A DNA stretch of 64,000 bases from Pseudomonas laurylsulfativorans (GCF_002906155.1 NZ_MUJK01000003.1:124001-188000), one strand, 5' to 3'. Positions 51,054 to 60,110 are shown, counted from the first letter of the stretch. Program-made: numbers and translations. The notes: generated by a model not told the origin, from the sequence alone.

Positions 51054-51130
51054 TCATCGCGGGCAAGCCCGGTCCCACAAAATTGTGGGCAGCACAAATC
51101 CCCTGTAGGAGCGAGCTTGCTCGCGATGGC
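51054..51130. repeat. REP pair (BIME) within the cob operon
   Basis: Inverted REP copies at 51054-51080 and 51103-51130 between cobQ and cobU. In polycistronic mRNAs such pairs can stabilise the upstream segment or cause partial termination. Confidence 0.8.
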
Positions 51131-51166
51131 TTAAGCCGCCTCACCGAAGATTTTAAGGAATAAGCA

Positions 51167-51688
51167 ATGCTCCAACTGATCCTCGGCGGTGCCCGCTCCG
51201 GCAAGAGTCGCCTGGCTGAAAAACTCGCCATCGACAGCGCCCTGGCCGTGACCTACATCGCCACCAGCCAGCCACTGGACGGAGAGATGAGCGAGCGGGT
51301 GGCCCATCACCGAGCCCGTCGCCCTGCCGAATGGGCATTGATCGAAGAACCGGTGGAACTGGCCCGGGTGCTGCGCGAATCCGCCCGGGCCGATAGCTGC
51401 CTGCTGGTGGATTGCCTGACCCTGTGGCTGACCAATCTGCTGATGCTCGACGATGCCGAGCGCTTGCAAACCGAGCGAGATGCGCTGCTGGACTGCCTGG
51501 CGTCGCTGCCGGGTGAAATCATTTTTGTCAGCAACGAGACCGGAATGGGTGTCGTGCCGCTGGGCGAATTGACTCGCCGCTATGTCGATGAAGCCGGTTG
51601 GCTGCATCAAGCTCTGGCTGAGCGTTGTCAGCGTGTCGTCCTGACCGTCGCCGGCCTGCCCCTGACCCTGAAAGGAACTGCGTTATGA
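51167..51688 (+). CDS. cobU: Adenosylcobinamide kinase / adenosylcobinamide-phosphate guanylyltransferase
   Basis: 173-residue bifunctional enzyme (CobP in P. denitrificans naming) that phosphorylates adenosylcobinamide and then transfers GMP. P-loop [17 protein letters not shown] at the N-terminus, the [12 protein letters not shown] segment and [27 protein letters not shown] precedes the ATG. ATGA overlap with cobT. Confidence 0.96.
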   Translation: MLQLILGGARSGKSRLAEKLAIDSALAVTYIATSQPLDGEMSERVAHHRARRPAEWALIEEPVELARVLRESARADSCLLVDCLTLWLTNLLMLDDAERLQTERDALLDCLASLPGEIIFVSNETGMGVVPLGELTRRYVDEAGWLHQALAERCQRVVLTVAGLPLTLKGTAL

Positions 51689-52740
51689 CTCAATCCTGGT
51701 GGCTGAACCCCTGCAAGCCGGTCGATACCCAAGCGGTCGAACAGGCGCAGGCGCGGCAACAGCAACTGACCAAGCCGGCCGGTTCCCTCGGCCAGCTGGA
51801 GTCGGTGGCGGTGCAACTGGCGGGTTTGCAGGGGCGGGTCAAGCCGAGTCTGGAACAGGTGTGGATCGCGATTTTTGCCGGCGACCATGGTGTGGTCGCC
51901 GAGGGTGTGTCGGCGTTTCCCCAGGAAGTGACCGGGCAGATGCTGCACAACTTCGTCAGCGGTGGTGCCGCGATCAGCGTACTGGCGCGGCAATTGGGCG
52001 CTTCCCTTGAGGTGGTGGACCTCGGCACGGTAACGCCTTCGCTGAACCTGCCGGGCGTGCGGCACCTGAACGTCGGCCCGGGCACGGCGAATTTTGTCCG
52101 GGGACCGGCCATGACCGAGGCCCAGGGGCAACTCGCCTTGCAGGCCGGCCGTGACAGCGTGCAGCGGGCAATGGCCAGCGGCGTGCAGTTGTTTATCGGT
52201 GGCGAAATGGGCATCGGTAATACCACCGCCGCTAGCGCCCTGGCCTGTGCGCTGCTCGATTGCCCGGTGGTTCATTTGACCGGGCCTGGCACCGGGCTCA
52301 ACGCCGAAGGTGTCAGCCATAAAGCCCGGGTGATCGAGCGTGCCCTGGTATTGCATGGCGCGCAGCGTGGCGATGCCTTGCAGACGTTGTTCAACCTCGG
52401 CGGTTTCGAGATCGCCGCGCTGGTCGGTGCCTATCTTGCCTGTGCCCAGGAGGGTGTCGCGGTGCTGGTGGACGGCTTCATTTGCAGCGTTGCGGCGTTG
52501 GTCGCGGTGCGCTTGAATCCTGAGTGCCGTCAGTGGCTGTTGTTCGGCCATCGTGGCGCGGAGCCAGGGCATCGCCATGTGCTGGAAACCCTGAGTGCGC
52601 AGCCGTTGCTCGATCTCGGCCTGCGCTTGGGCGAAGGCAGTGGCGCGGCAATGGCAGTACCGCTGCTGCGCCTGGCGTGCGACCTGCACGGGCAGATGGC
52701 GACCTTCGCCGAAGCCGCCGTGGCAGATCGTCCGGCATGA
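51685..52740 (+). CDS. cobT: Nicotinate-nucleotide--dimethylbenzimidazole phosphoribosyltransferase
   Basis: 351-residue enzyme that activates DMB as alpha-ribazole phosphate. It has [40 protein letters not shown] and [17 protein letters not shown] 51685 (MTQSWWLNP) follows AAAGGAACTG and overlaps the cobU stop; an earlier in-frame ATG is inside cobU. It overlaps the phosphatase gene by ATGA. Confidence 0.96.
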   Translation: MTQSWWLNPCKPVDTQAVEQAQARQQQLTKPAGSLGQLESVAVQLAGLQGRVKPSLEQVWIAIFAGDHGVVAEGVSAFPQEVTGQMLHNFVSGGAAISVLARQLGASLEVVDLGTVTPSLNLPGVRHLNVGPGTANFVRGPAMTEAQGQLALQAGRDSVQRAMASGVQLFIGGEMGIGNTTAASALACALLDCPVVHLTGPGTGLNAEGVSHKARVIERALVLHGAQRGDALQTLFNLGGFEIAALVGAYLACAQEGVAVLVDGFICSVAALVAVRLNPECRQWLLFGHRGAEPGHRHVLETLSAQPLLDLGLRLGEGSGAAMAVPLLRLACDLHGQMATFAEAAVADRPA

Positions 52741-53312
52741 CCTTGCGCCTGGATCTGTTGCGTCACGGTGAAACCGAACTTGGCGGTGGCCTGCGCGGCA
52801 GCATCGATGATGCTTTGACCGACAAGGGCTGGGCGCAGATGCGCGCCGCCGTGGTCGGGCAAGGGCCGTGGGACCGGCTGGTCAGTTCACCCTTGCAGCG
52901 TTGTGCGCGGTTTGCCGAGGAGCTCGGTGCGCAATCGGGCGTGCCGGTGCAACTGGAAAAAGACCTGCAAGAGTTGCATTTCGGCGCCTGGGAAGGGCAG
53001 AGCGCGGCGGCGCTGATGGAAACCGACGCACAGGCCCTGGGTTTATTCTGGGCCGATCCTTATTCGTTCACGCCGCCTCAGGGTGAGCCGGTTGCAGACT
53101 TTTCGGCGCGGGTGCTGGCCGCGCTGGAGCGGTTGCACGCGACCTGTTCCGGTGAGCGCGTTCTGCTGATCAGCCACGGCGGTGTGATGCGTCTGTTGCT
53201 GGCCCAGGCGCGTGGGCTGCCGCGTGAACAACTGCTCAACGTTGAGGTCGGGCATGGCGCACTGTTTTCGCTGACGCTGGAGCCTGCGGGCTTGTTGAAG
53301 GAAGTGCTCTGA
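52737..53312 (+). CDS. cobC: Alpha-ribazole phosphatase (CobC-type histidine phosphatase)
   Basis: 191-residue phosphoglycerate-mutase-like phosphatase with the catalytic LLRHGET (His9) near the start and the second His in [13 protein letters not shown]. It removes the phosphate from alpha-ribazole phosphate or from adenosylcobalamin phosphate. The start lies within the cobT end. It shares the name cobC with the PLP enzyme only through conflicting nomenclatures. Confidence 0.93.
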   Translation: MTLRLDLLRHGETELGGGLRGSIDDALTDKGWAQMRAAVVGQGPWDRLVSSPLQRCARFAEELGAQSGVPVQLEKDLQELHFGAWEGQSAAALMETDAQALGLFWADPYSFTPPQGEPVADFSARVLAALERLHATCSGERVLLISHGGVMRLLLAQARGLPREQLLNVEVGHGALFSLTLEPAGLLKEVL

Positions 53313-53314
53313 CC

Positions 53315-54046
53315 ATGCTGCCATTCTGGATCGCCCTGCAATTTCTCAGCAGCCTGCCGATTCGCCTGCCCGGCATGCCTGAGCCCCGGGAACTGGGGCA
53401 GTCACTGCTGTTTTATCCGCTGGTGGGATTGCTGTTTGGCGCGATTCTGTGGGCATTCAACTGGTTGCTGCTGGGCACGCCGACGTTGCTGCACGCGGCG
53501 CTACTGCTGACTGTTTGGGTACTGCTCAGCGGCGGGTTGCATCTCGATGGCCTGGCCGACAGCGCCGATGCCTGGCTTGGCGGTTTTGGCGATCGTGAGC
53601 GCACGCTGACCATCATGAAAGACCCGCGCAGCGGGCCGATCGCGGTGGTGACGCTGGTGCTGGTGTTGTTGCTTAAATTCACCGCGCTGCTGGCGCTGAT
53701 CGAGCAACAGCACTCGCTGGCCTTGATTATCGTGCCGTTGATTGGTCGCAGCGCCTTGCTCGGCTTGTTCCTGACTACACCCTATGTGCGTGCCGGTGGC
53801 CTGGGTCAGGCATTGGCTGATCATCTTCCGCGTTCGGCAGGCAGGCAGGTGTTGGCGGTCAGTGCGCTGGCCTGTGTGTTGATCGCCGGTTTGAGTGGTG
53901 TGTTGGCGGTAGTGTTGGCGGCGCTGGGGTTTGTCTGGCTGCGCCAGCTGATGCTGCGGCGCCTGGGCGGCACGACGGGGGATACGGCGGGCGCGATGCT
54001 GGAGTTGCTGGAAGTTGCAGTGCTGGTAGGCTTGGCGCTGGCCTGA
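53315..54046 (+). CDS. cobS: Adenosylcobinamide-GDP ribazoletransferase (cobalamin synthase)
   Basis: 243-residue membrane enzyme (CobV) that joins adenosylcobinamide-GDP and alpha-ribazole, the last assembly step. It has FLSSLPIRLPGMPEPRELGQ, the acidic GGLHLDGLADSADAWLGG (about 69-86) and KDPRSGPIAVVTLVL. Two bases after the phosphatase gene. Last gene of the operon, with a REP pair downstream. Confidence 0.96.
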   Translation: MLPFWIALQFLSSLPIRLPGMPEPRELGQSLLFYPLVGLLFGAILWAFNWLLLGTPTLLHAALLLTVWVLLSGGLHLDGLADSADAWLGGFGDRERTLTIMKDPRSGPIAVVTLVLVLLLKFTALLALIEQQHSLALIIVPLIGRSALLGLFLTTPYVRAGGLGQALADHLPRSAGRQVLAVSALACVLIAGLSGVLAVVLAALGFVWLRQLMLRRLGGTTGDTAGAMLELLEVAVLVGLALA

Positions 54047-54070
54047 TCGGGTTGTGTTGAATGTTCCGGC

Positions 54071-54141
54071 CTCTTCGCGGGCAAGCCCGCTCCCACATTG
54101 GAATGCGATCAACTGTGGAAGCGAGCTTGCTCGCGATGGCG
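54071..54141. repeat. REP pair (BIME) after the cob operon
   Basis: Inverted REP copies at 54071-54099 and 54114-54141 end the cob operon and precede the MarR gene promoter. Confidence 0.82.
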
Positions 54142-54184
54142 ATCTACAGGACACCGCTCAATCACTGAACAAAACCCATGTCAC

Positions 54185-54220
54185 TTGATTTAACCGACTC
54201 GCGGGTATATACACGCACCA
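54185..54220 (+). promoter_or_regulatory. marR promoter with overlapping operator
   Basis: TTGATT (54185-54190), 17 bases, TATACA (54208-54213). The imperfect palindrome GCGGGTATATACACGC (54201-54216) covers the -10 and matches the perfect operator before the MFS gene. Expected transcription start is at about 54220, the A of an ATG. Confidence 0.68.
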
Positions 54221-54624
54221 TGCTCGATTCCCAATGTTTATGCATCAACCTGCGTCGCGCCGCCCGTGGCGTCAGCAGGCATTACGACGGCGCTCTCGAC
54301 GGCTTCGGGATCAACGTTGCGCAGTATTCTTTGCTGTGCAATCTGCAGCGTCTGGATCAACCGAGCATCTCGACCCTGGCCGAGGCCATGGGCCTGGATC
54401 GCAGCACCCTGGGGCGCAATTTGCGGGTGCTGGAGGGGGAAGGCCTGGTGACACTGGTCGAGGGTGAGGACATGCGTAATCGCATCGTCTTGCTGACCGA
54501 GGCCGGGGCGCAGCGCTTGAAGGCTGCCTTGCCGGCCTGGGAAGCCGCACAGCAACGCTTGATCGATCGCCTGGGTGTCGAGAAGCGCGAAATTTTATTG
54601 AAGCTGCTGGACGAACTGGCGTGA
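54220..54624 (+). CDS. MarR-family transcriptional regulator
   Basis: 134 residues from ATG 54220 (MLDSQCLCINLRR); an in-frame ATG at 54178 would give 148 but lies upstream of the likely promoter. The winged helix-turn-helix is at about 43-95 with ISTLAEAMGLDRSTLGRNLRVLE and the wing VEGEDMRNRIVLLT. Cys residues near the N-terminus (CLCIN) could make it redox-responsive, which is speculation. It probably represses itself and the downstream MFS transporter through the shared GCGGGTATATAC sites. Neither start has a ribosome site, which fits a leaderless mRNA. Confidence 0.88.
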   Translation: MLDSQCLCINLRRAARGVSRHYDGALDGFGINVAQYSLLCNLQRLDQPSISTLAEAMGLDRSTLGRNLRVLEGEGLVTLVEGEDMRNRIVLLTEAGAQRLKAALPAWEAAQQRLIDRLGVEKREILLKLLDELA

Positions 54625-54644
54625 CGCCGGTTTTTCCGATTATA

Positions 54645-54662
54645 AGCGGGTATATACCCGCT
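54645..54662 (+). promoter_or_regulatory. Operator palindrome upstream of the MFS gene
   Basis: AGCGGGTATATACCCGCT, an 18-base perfect palindrome ending 14 bases before the transporter ATG. It matches 15 of 16 positions with the site overlapping the marR promoter. Confidence 0.8.
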
Positions 54663-54676
54663 ACCGGAGAACAACA

Positions 54677-55885
54677 ATGACATCGATGTGGCGTACGTGC
54701 GGCTGGGTTCTGTTGGGGAGTGCGCTGATCCTTGCGTTGTCTCTGGGGGTTCGACATGGCTTCGGGCTGTTTCTGGCGCCGATGAGCGCCGAGTTCGGCT
54801 GGGGTCGTGAAGTCTTTGCCTTCGCCATCGCCTTGCAAAACCTGATCTGGGGACTCGCCCAGCCATTTACCGGCGCGCTGGCCGACCGCTTCGGCGCGGC
54901 GAAAGTGGTGCTGATCGGTGGCGTCCTGTACGCAGCCGGACTGATCTGCATGGGGCTCTCTGACTCGGCGGTGACCCTGTCCCTGAGCGCTGGCCTGTTG
55001 ATCGGTATCGGACTGTCCGGTACGTCGTTCTCGGTGATTCTGGGGGTGGTCGGGCGCGCGGTGCCGCCGGACAAACGCAGCATGGGCATGGGGATCGCCA
55101 GTGCTGCCGGTTCGTTCGGCCAATTCGCGATGTTGCCCGGCACGCTCGGTCTGATCGGATGGCTTGGCTGGTCCGCCGCGCTGTTGGCGCTGGGCTTGCT
55201 GGTAGCGCTGATCGTGCCGCTGGTGAGCATGCTCAAAGACAAGCCGCTGCCCGTCCTGGGTCACGAACAAACCCTTGGTGAAGCGCTGCGTGAAGCCTGC
55301 TCCCACTCCGGATTCTGGCTGCTGGCGTTCGGCTTTTTTGTGTGCGGATTCCAGGTGGTGTTCATCGGTGTGCACCTGCCGGCCTATCTGGTGGACCAGC
55401 ATCTCCCGGCGACGGTCGGCACCACGGTGCTGGCGCTGATCGGCCTGTTCAATATTTTCGGTACCTACACGGCAGGATGGCTCGGCGGGCGCATGTCCAA
55501 GCCGCGTTTGCTCACCGGCCTGTACTTGTTGCGGGCGGTGGTCATTGCGTTGTTCCTGTGGGCGCCGGTGACTACCACCACGGCATACCTGTTCGGCATG
55601 GCCATGGGCTTTTTGTGGCTGTCGACGGTGCCGCTGACCAACGGTACCGTGGCGACCATGTTTGGTGTGCGAAACCTGTCCATGCTCGGTGGGATTGTTT
55701 TCCTGTTTCACCAGCTCGGTTCGTTCCTGGGCGGCTGGCTGGGTGGCGTGGTGTACGACCGTACCGGCAGCTATGACTTGATCTGGCAGGTCGCGATTCT
55801 CTTGAGCCTGTTGGCCGCCGCCCTGAACTGGCCAGTGCGTGAACGGCCGGTGGCGCGCCTGCAAACACAAATGAGTGCAACATGA
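54677..55885 (+). CDS. MFS transporter (monocarboxylate/OxlT type)
   Basis: 402 residues with 12 membrane spans. It starts MTSMWRTCGWVLLGSALILA and has the loop-2/3 motif GALADRFGAAKVV. Sequence style (RHGFGLFLAPMSAEFGWGRE) fits the OxlT/monocarboxylate group of MFS carriers, so an organic acid is a reasonable but unproven substrate; drug efflux is the alternative given the MarR partner. GGAGA precedes the ATG and a marR-type operator covers the promoter. The stop overlaps a 40-residue reading frame. Confidence 0.88.
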   Translation: MTSMWRTCGWVLLGSALILALSLGVRHGFGLFLAPMSAEFGWGREVFAFAIALQNLIWGLAQPFTGALADRFGAAKVVLIGGVLYAAGLICMGLSDSAVTLSLSAGLLIGIGLSGTSFSVILGVVGRAVPPDKRSMGMGIASAAGSFGQFAMLPGTLGLIGWLGWSAALLALGLLVALIVPLVSMLKDKPLPVLGHEQTLGEALREACSHSGFWLLAFGFFVCGFQVVFIGVHLPAYLVDQHLPATVGTTVLALIGLFNIFGTYTAGWLGGRMSKPRLLTGLYLLRAVVIALFLWAPVTTTTAYLFGMAMGFLWLSTVPLTNGTVATMFGVRNLSMLGGIVFLFHQLGSFLGGWLGGVVYDRTGSYDLIWQVAILLSLLAAALNWPVRERPVARLQTQMSAT

Positions 55886-56004
55886 ACCGCCTTTGGCCAC
55901 GCATCACGATTTTTGCCGTCTGCGCCTTGCTGCTCGCCGTGGTGTGGTGGGGCTGGCATCAGGGCGGGCTGTCTCTTTTGCAGTTGGGCATGAGCATTTG
56001 CTAG
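55882..56004 (+). CDS. 40-residue single-span membrane microprotein
   Basis: Short frame starting in the transporter stop (ATGA overlap): [20 protein letters not shown], then [12 protein letters not shown] and a short tail ending at TAG 56002-56004. One predicted membrane helix (about 8-25) followed by a Trp-rich edge. The overlap and basic-hydrophobic-polar layout argue that it is translated with the transporter and may be an accessory subunit. No family recognised. Confidence 0.6.
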   Translation: MNRLWPRITIFAVCALLLAVVWWGWHQGGLSLLQLGMSIC

Positions 56005-56074
56005 TAGCAGGCTTGCTAGCGTGCGGGGATGGCGAGTAACGTCGAATTTTGACGATTGCTCAAGGATGCTCGAG

Positions 56075-56641
56075 ATGCTCAAGCGTTGGTGTGCTGTTCC
56101 CGCGTTGCTGATGGCGTTGTCCGGAATGGCGTGGGCCACTGATTGTCCGGAGGTGCTGCAGGGCTCGCTGCCGAAGTTGCGGGCCAAGGAGTCCATCGAC
56201 CTGTGTCAGCGGTACGCCGGCAAACCGTTGGTGGTGGTCAACACCGCGAGCTTCTGCGGCTTCGCCCCGCAGTTCGAGGGCCTTGAGGCGCTCAATCAGC
56301 GCTACAAGGGGCAAGGGCTGGAAATACTGGGTGTGCCGTCCAACGACTTCAAGCAGGAGTCCAAGGACAGCGCTGAGACTGCGAAGGTCTGCTATGCCAA
56401 CTATGGCGTGACCTTCACCATGACTGAACCGCAAAAGGTTCGTGGCGACGATGCGACGCATTTGTTCAAGGTCCTCGCCAGTCAAACCAGCGCGCCCAAG
56501 TGGAATTTCTACAAGTATGTGGTGGACCGCCAAGGCAAGGTGATCGCCAATTTCTCCAGCCTGACCAAGCCGGATGATCCCGAGTTCATTGCTGCGATAG
56601 AAAAAGCCCTGGCTTCGCCACCGCTCGTTTCGACCCCCTGA
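56075..56641 (+). CDS. Exported glutathione-peroxidase-family thiol peroxidase
   Basis: 188 residues. Signal peptide [21 protein letters not shown] is followed by a GPx domain with the peroxidatic Cys in [18 protein letters not shown] and the [14 protein letters not shown] motif carrying the Trp-Asn of the active site. A Cys in [12 protein letters not shown] may be the resolving residue, making it thioredoxin-like dependent. The export signal is less common in the family and places it in the periplasm. CAAGGATG before ATG 56075; an ATG three codons upstream is possible. Confidence 0.88.
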   Translation: MLKRWCAVPALLMALSGMAWATDCPEVLQGSLPKLRAKESIDLCQRYAGKPLVVVNTASFCGFAPQFEGLEALNQRYKGQGLEILGVPSNDFKQESKDSAETAKVCYANYGVTFTMTEPQKVRGDDATHLFKVLASQTSAPKWNFYKYVVDRQGKVIANFSSLTKPDDPEFIAAIEKALASPPLVSTP

Positions 56642-56643
56642 CC

Positions 56644-56756
56644 TGTGGGAGCGGGCTTGCTCGCGAAAATCTCAAGGCGCCTCGTTCATCCAGTCAGTAC
56701 GAGTCATCGTTCGCGTCCATCGCGAGCATTCGAGCGTCGACCGGCTGCTCCCACAA
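56644..56756. repeat. REP copy and a decayed partner
   Basis: A normal REP (56644-56668) is followed by a copy whose two arms, TCGCGAGCA and GCTCCCACA, are separated by about 18 extra bases (56720-56755), as if its loop had been expanded or interrupted. Confidence 0.6.
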
Positions 56757-56795
56757 AAAAAGCCCCGCTTCCGAGAGGAATGCGGGGCTTTTTTG
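56755..56795. terminator. Bidirectional terminator
   Basis: AAAAAAGCCCCGC pairs with GCGGGGCTTTTTT between the convergent peroxidase and porin genes. Confidence 0.9.
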
Positions 56796-56832
56796 ATTCG
56801 GGTGGCGAGCGGTTCAGGCTCGCCGGGAATCA

Positions 56833-58104
56833 TTAGAAACGGTAGGTCGCGCCGAGACCGAAACCGTTCGCGTAGTTTTCATACTTGGCGTTGTAGTTCT
56901 GGCCACGGTCGTTGCTGTTGTCGACCTTGACCGACTCTTCGCGCAGGTACGAATACGCCAGGTCGATGGTCAGGTCGTCGGTCGGGCTCCAGCCGGCACC
57001 CACGCTGAAAATCTTGCGATCGCCGGTCGGGATGCGTGGGGAACGGTCAACGTTGTTGGTCGGTGCCTGGTCAATGGACAGACCAGTACGCAGTACCCAT
57101 TGCTTGTTCAACTGGTAGGACGCGCCGATGGCGTGAGCCCAGGTGTCGTGCCAGTTCTGTTCTTCGGTGATGGTGCCGAACTGGCCGTTCAGGATGGCCG
57201 GAACGCCCTTGTTTTCAACGGTGATTTCTTTCAGGCGGCTCCAGCGGGTCCAGGTGCTGCCTGCGTAAAGAGTCCACTTGTCGTCGAGCTGGTGAGTGAC
57301 CGAGAAGTCCACCGACTCAGGCGTGGTCAGGTCCAGCGAAGCATCGTACTTCTGGCTTGCGCTCTGGCCGATCAGGCCCAGCACACCGTAGTTGACCTTG
57401 GTGTCGCCTTCGAGCTTGTACTTCACTTTCGAGTGATAGGTCAGGCCGACGCGGGTGCTGTCGGTGGCTTGAACGAGCACGCCGATGTTGTAGCCCAGCG
57501 CGGTGTCGTCACCCTTGATCTTGACCTTGCCATCGGGCTGGGACTGGGTGATCGACAGGTTCGATTCCAGGGTGCCGTCGATGCGGTTGATGGTCGGGCC
57601 GAAACCGATGGACACCTTGTCGTTGAAGGCGTAGCTGACAGTCGGTTGCAGGGTGACGATTTTAACTTCGCTCTTGCTGCCGAAGTAGCGGCCGGCAAAG
57701 TTGTTTTCGTAGTCGGTTACCAGGCCGAACGGTGCATATACGCCCACACCGAAGGCCCACTTGTCGTCGATTGGCTTGACGTAGTAGCCCATGGGTACGG
57801 CGATGAACGGAACCATGTCGCCGTCGTTGCTGCCGCTATTCGGGCTGGAGCTTGCGTGGCTGATGTCAGTGTGTGCGTCGAGCATCGCAACACCGCCGGT
57901 GACTTGTTCGCGCTTGATGCGCGACATGCCGGCAGGGTTGCCAAAAATGGTGCTTGCGTCATCGGCAGCGGAAGATCGCCCGGCAAAACCTGTACCCATC
58001 CCGCTGATGCTTTGTTCGTTGATGGCAAAGCCACTTGCGAAAATCTGGGTGGATGCCATGGCAACGGCGAGGCTAAGGGTGGTTTTGAGCATTACTTTTT
58101 TCAT
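56833..58104 (-). CDS. OmpP1/FadL-family outer-membrane transporter
   Basis: 423 residues with a signal peptide (ending IFASG). The family-defining N-terminal plug is AINEQSISGMGTGFAGRSSA then IFGNPAGMSRI, followed by beta-strand repeats ending in an aromatic residue (GLGATYRF). FadL proteins pass long-chain fatty acids or other hydrophobic molecules across the outer membrane. Monocistronic, with a terminator downstream. Confidence 0.93.
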   Translation of the reverse strand: MKKVMLKTTLSLAVAMASTQIFASGFAINEQSISGMGTGFAGRSSAADDASTIFGNPAGMSRIKREQVTGGVAMLDAHTDISHASSSPNSGSNDGDMVPFIAVPMGYYVKPIDDKWAFGVGVYAPFGLVTDYENNFAGRYFGSKSEVKIVTLQPTVSYAFNDKVSIGFGPTINRIDGTLESNLSITQSQPDGKVKIKGDDTALGYNIGVLVQATDSTRVGLTYHSKVKYKLEGDTKVNYGVLGLIGQSASQKYDASLDLTTPESVDFSVTHQLDDKWTLYAGSTWTRWSRLKEITVENKGVPAILNGQFGTITEEQNWHDTWAHAIGASYQLNKQWVLRTGLSIDQAPTNNVDRSPRIPTGDRKIFSVGAGWSPTDDLTIDLAYSYLREESVKVDNSNDRGQNYNAKYENYANGFGLGATYRF

Positions 58105-58250
58105 TATTAGAACTCCTGGTGATCACCGGGGCGAAAATTACCAACATTTTCGCCCCGGCGCCATAGGCTGTATGCCTTGATTTAGAGCGGTTTTGTAGGA
58201 CAATCCGACCAGAATCGCGACGTGTTACGCGATGTTTGGATCCACAAGTG

Positions 58251-58733
58251 TCAGCAGGCTACCTGATTCAGAGGTGAAACACAGGTTTGCCAGGCGCAAG
58301 TGAAATCACGCAGGCGTCCCTGGGGCTGAAAGGTCTGGCGCCAGATTCTGGCCATGCCCAACAAATCATCAGGGGCGGGGAGGGGGGTGTTCTGTTCTTC
58401 CACCAACAGCCAGGCGATGGCTGTGGCGTAACGCAGGTTGACGGTCAATTCGAGATGCGGGCCACTCAGAAACGCATGCTGGCTGGCCAGGCCGCGGACC
58501 AGGCTTGCACGCTCTGGATCAAGGGCCAGGTAATGGTCCCAAAGGGCCTGGTGACGGGGCTCGGCGATGCGGTACAGGCCGTGCCCACGGCGGTCATGCA
58601 GGGCGGAACCAAGGGCTGACTGGCTGGCGGCAATGCCCAGCAGCAGGGATTCGGCAGTAGCGCTATGGCGTCCGAGGTAGATCAATGTCGGACGAATCAC
58701 GTAGCGGCACAGTTCGCTGGCAGCGATACCCAT
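58251..58733 (-). CDS. Unknown protein resembling phage peptidoglycan-hydrolase-like proteins
   Basis: 160 residues, no signal peptide. The layout VIRPTLIYLG, AESLLLGIAASQSALG and HGLYRIAEPRHQALWDHYL recalls, from memory, phage proteins with RPTL..LG, AA.ESxLG and GLYQIEPATHxDIW. The Glu expected in the ESxLG element is absent here (SQSALG). It may be a domesticated, catalytically dead phage relative, or simply an unrelated Pseudomonas-specific protein. It stands alone, without phage genes around. No strong ribosome site visible. Confidence 0.6.
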   Translation of the reverse strand: MGIAASELCRYVIRPTLIYLGRHSATAESLLLGIAASQSALGSALHDRRGHGLYRIAEPRHQALWDHYLALDPERASLVRGLASQHAFLSGPHLELTVNLRYATAIAWLLVEEQNTPLPAPDDLLGMARIWRQTFQPQGRLRDFTCAWQTCVSPLNQVAC

Positions 58734-58954
58734 ATAACCCTCGAAACCTGAATTGGACGGCGACCTGAAGGGGGGGCTTGGCAGCTGTGAATCGGCTCAG
58801 GCTCGCCGCAAGCGGGTCAAGCCGCTTGAGTTGAAGTGTAGTGTCATATTCGCGCTGTAAAGGCCTGTTTTTAAAATATTTCCGGCGGCCAGTTATAACC
58901 GTTATATCGGATCGTGCTTAGTCGTGATTCGAGGGAAGGGAAACATCGGGCAAT

Positions 58955-58986
58955 AAAAAGCCCCGCTTTTCGGGCAGGGCTTTTGG
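58955..58986 (-). terminator. Terminator of the 74-residue gene
   Basis: AAAAGCCC pairs with GGGCTTTT around a 14-base interior containing CCCG/CGGG-type complementarity; T-rich on both strands. Confidence 0.75.
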
Positions 58987-59007
58987 TTTTTCAGCCTTTC
59001 TGGCGTT

Positions 59008-59232
59008 TCAGGCAACCAGTGCCTGACGGGTGCGCTCGATCACGGCCTGCAGCGGCTCGGCGCTGGAGTATTGATCGGGGTACAGGCGTTCGCTGTGACG
59101 AGCGATGCCGTGTTCGTTGACCAAGGTGAAGCTGAAGCAGCCTTTGCGAGCGGCCATGATCAGGCAGTTCATTGGAGCAAAAGCGTTGGTTAGGGTGCGA
59201 ATGGCATCCTGAGTCTGGATTTGAGTAGACAT
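59008..59232 (-). CDS. Small conserved-type hypothetical protein
   Basis: 74 residues (MSTQIQTQDAIRTLTNAFAP start, ending ERTRQALVA), soluble, with two Cys (NCLIMAARKGCFSF). The alternation of a strand-like FTLVNEHGIARHSERLY and a C-terminal helix suggests a compact alpha/beta fold. I do not recognise a family with confidence. GTAGGAAC precedes the ATG. Its upstream region holds several short palindromes (see findings). A longer upstream start is less likely. Confidence 0.65.
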   Translation of the reverse strand: MSTQIQTQDAIRTLTNAFAPMNCLIMAARKGCFSFTLVNEHGIARHSERLYPDQYSSAEPLQAVIERTRQALVA

Positions 59233-59944
59233 TATTGGGTGTTCCTACAAATGACACGGATAAGAACCGTGCAACGTTAAAACGTTCCAGTAACGTCGAT
59301 CACCATTGATCGAACGAAGAACCCGACTGGAACAAAGCAGCCAGTTTGAAGCGCTGATAAGTTGGCGCGCTTGGGCTGGCAGGTAGGTACTTAGGAGGGC
59401 AGGCAACACATCGAGGGCAAAGGTTCTGGGCCCGGGGTGAAGATCCTGATCAATTTGCAGGTTGGTTCGAGCAGAGCAAGCAGGCGGAGCAACACCCTTT
59501 GCTTTCGATTCAAAGGTTGTGTCGGCGCAAGATTTACCTGGAAACCATCGAGGTGGTCGATCCCGCTTGTTCGGTGGAGGCTTCCGTTGGGAAGGCTGAC
59601 CGGGGGGATTTGTTCGACCAGAATTGACTTTCAGCTTGGTACTAACGCCGCGGATAGTAACGGATTGAACTGGCCAAGGGAAGTGTGTTAGCGAAAAGAA
59701 ATTCCCGGCAGGTGCCTGATCGGGCAGTTTTGCCCTTAGAGGTGTGCATAAATTTGCGTTGCCCGGGTTTGATACGCCCTGTATCCGGGCAAAATCCGAC
59801 CACCGGTTATCGAAGTTTGTAGCCGGGCAGCCGTCTAGACACCGGGTTTGCCCAGGCTTATCCCCAGGCACTCCCAAAAAAAGCGCCGAAAAAGTGCATC
59901 GATATAACCGTTGCAAAGGCACTTGTGCACATTAGTTGCGCGGC

Positions 59945-59962
59945 CTGTCACCCCGCTGTCAT
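59945..59962 (+). promoter_or_regulatory. Pho-box-like direct repeat
   Basis: CTGTCAC-CCCG-CTGTCAT: two 7-base direct repeats with the 4-base spacing expected for PhoB. No clear -10 follows at the ideal distance. Confidence 0.45.
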
Positions 59963-60110
59963 CTCATGTTCAAGCGCAATGGCTGCCTGTAACCAAAATT
60001 TAAGTCAATGAAAAACATCGCTTTTTTTTACTGGTGAAAAAATCGTCAGTTTGACTGCGAGCCCCATTCCACAGGGCTTTGAGCGAGTTCAGGGGCGGTT
60101 GTCCACTGAG

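Noticed and set aside
59245..59922. 225-codon minus-strand frame in the gene-free kilobase
   Set aside because: Pro/Arg/Cys-rich composition, no ribosome site, no domain; an upstream start for the 74-residue gene is also not supported.
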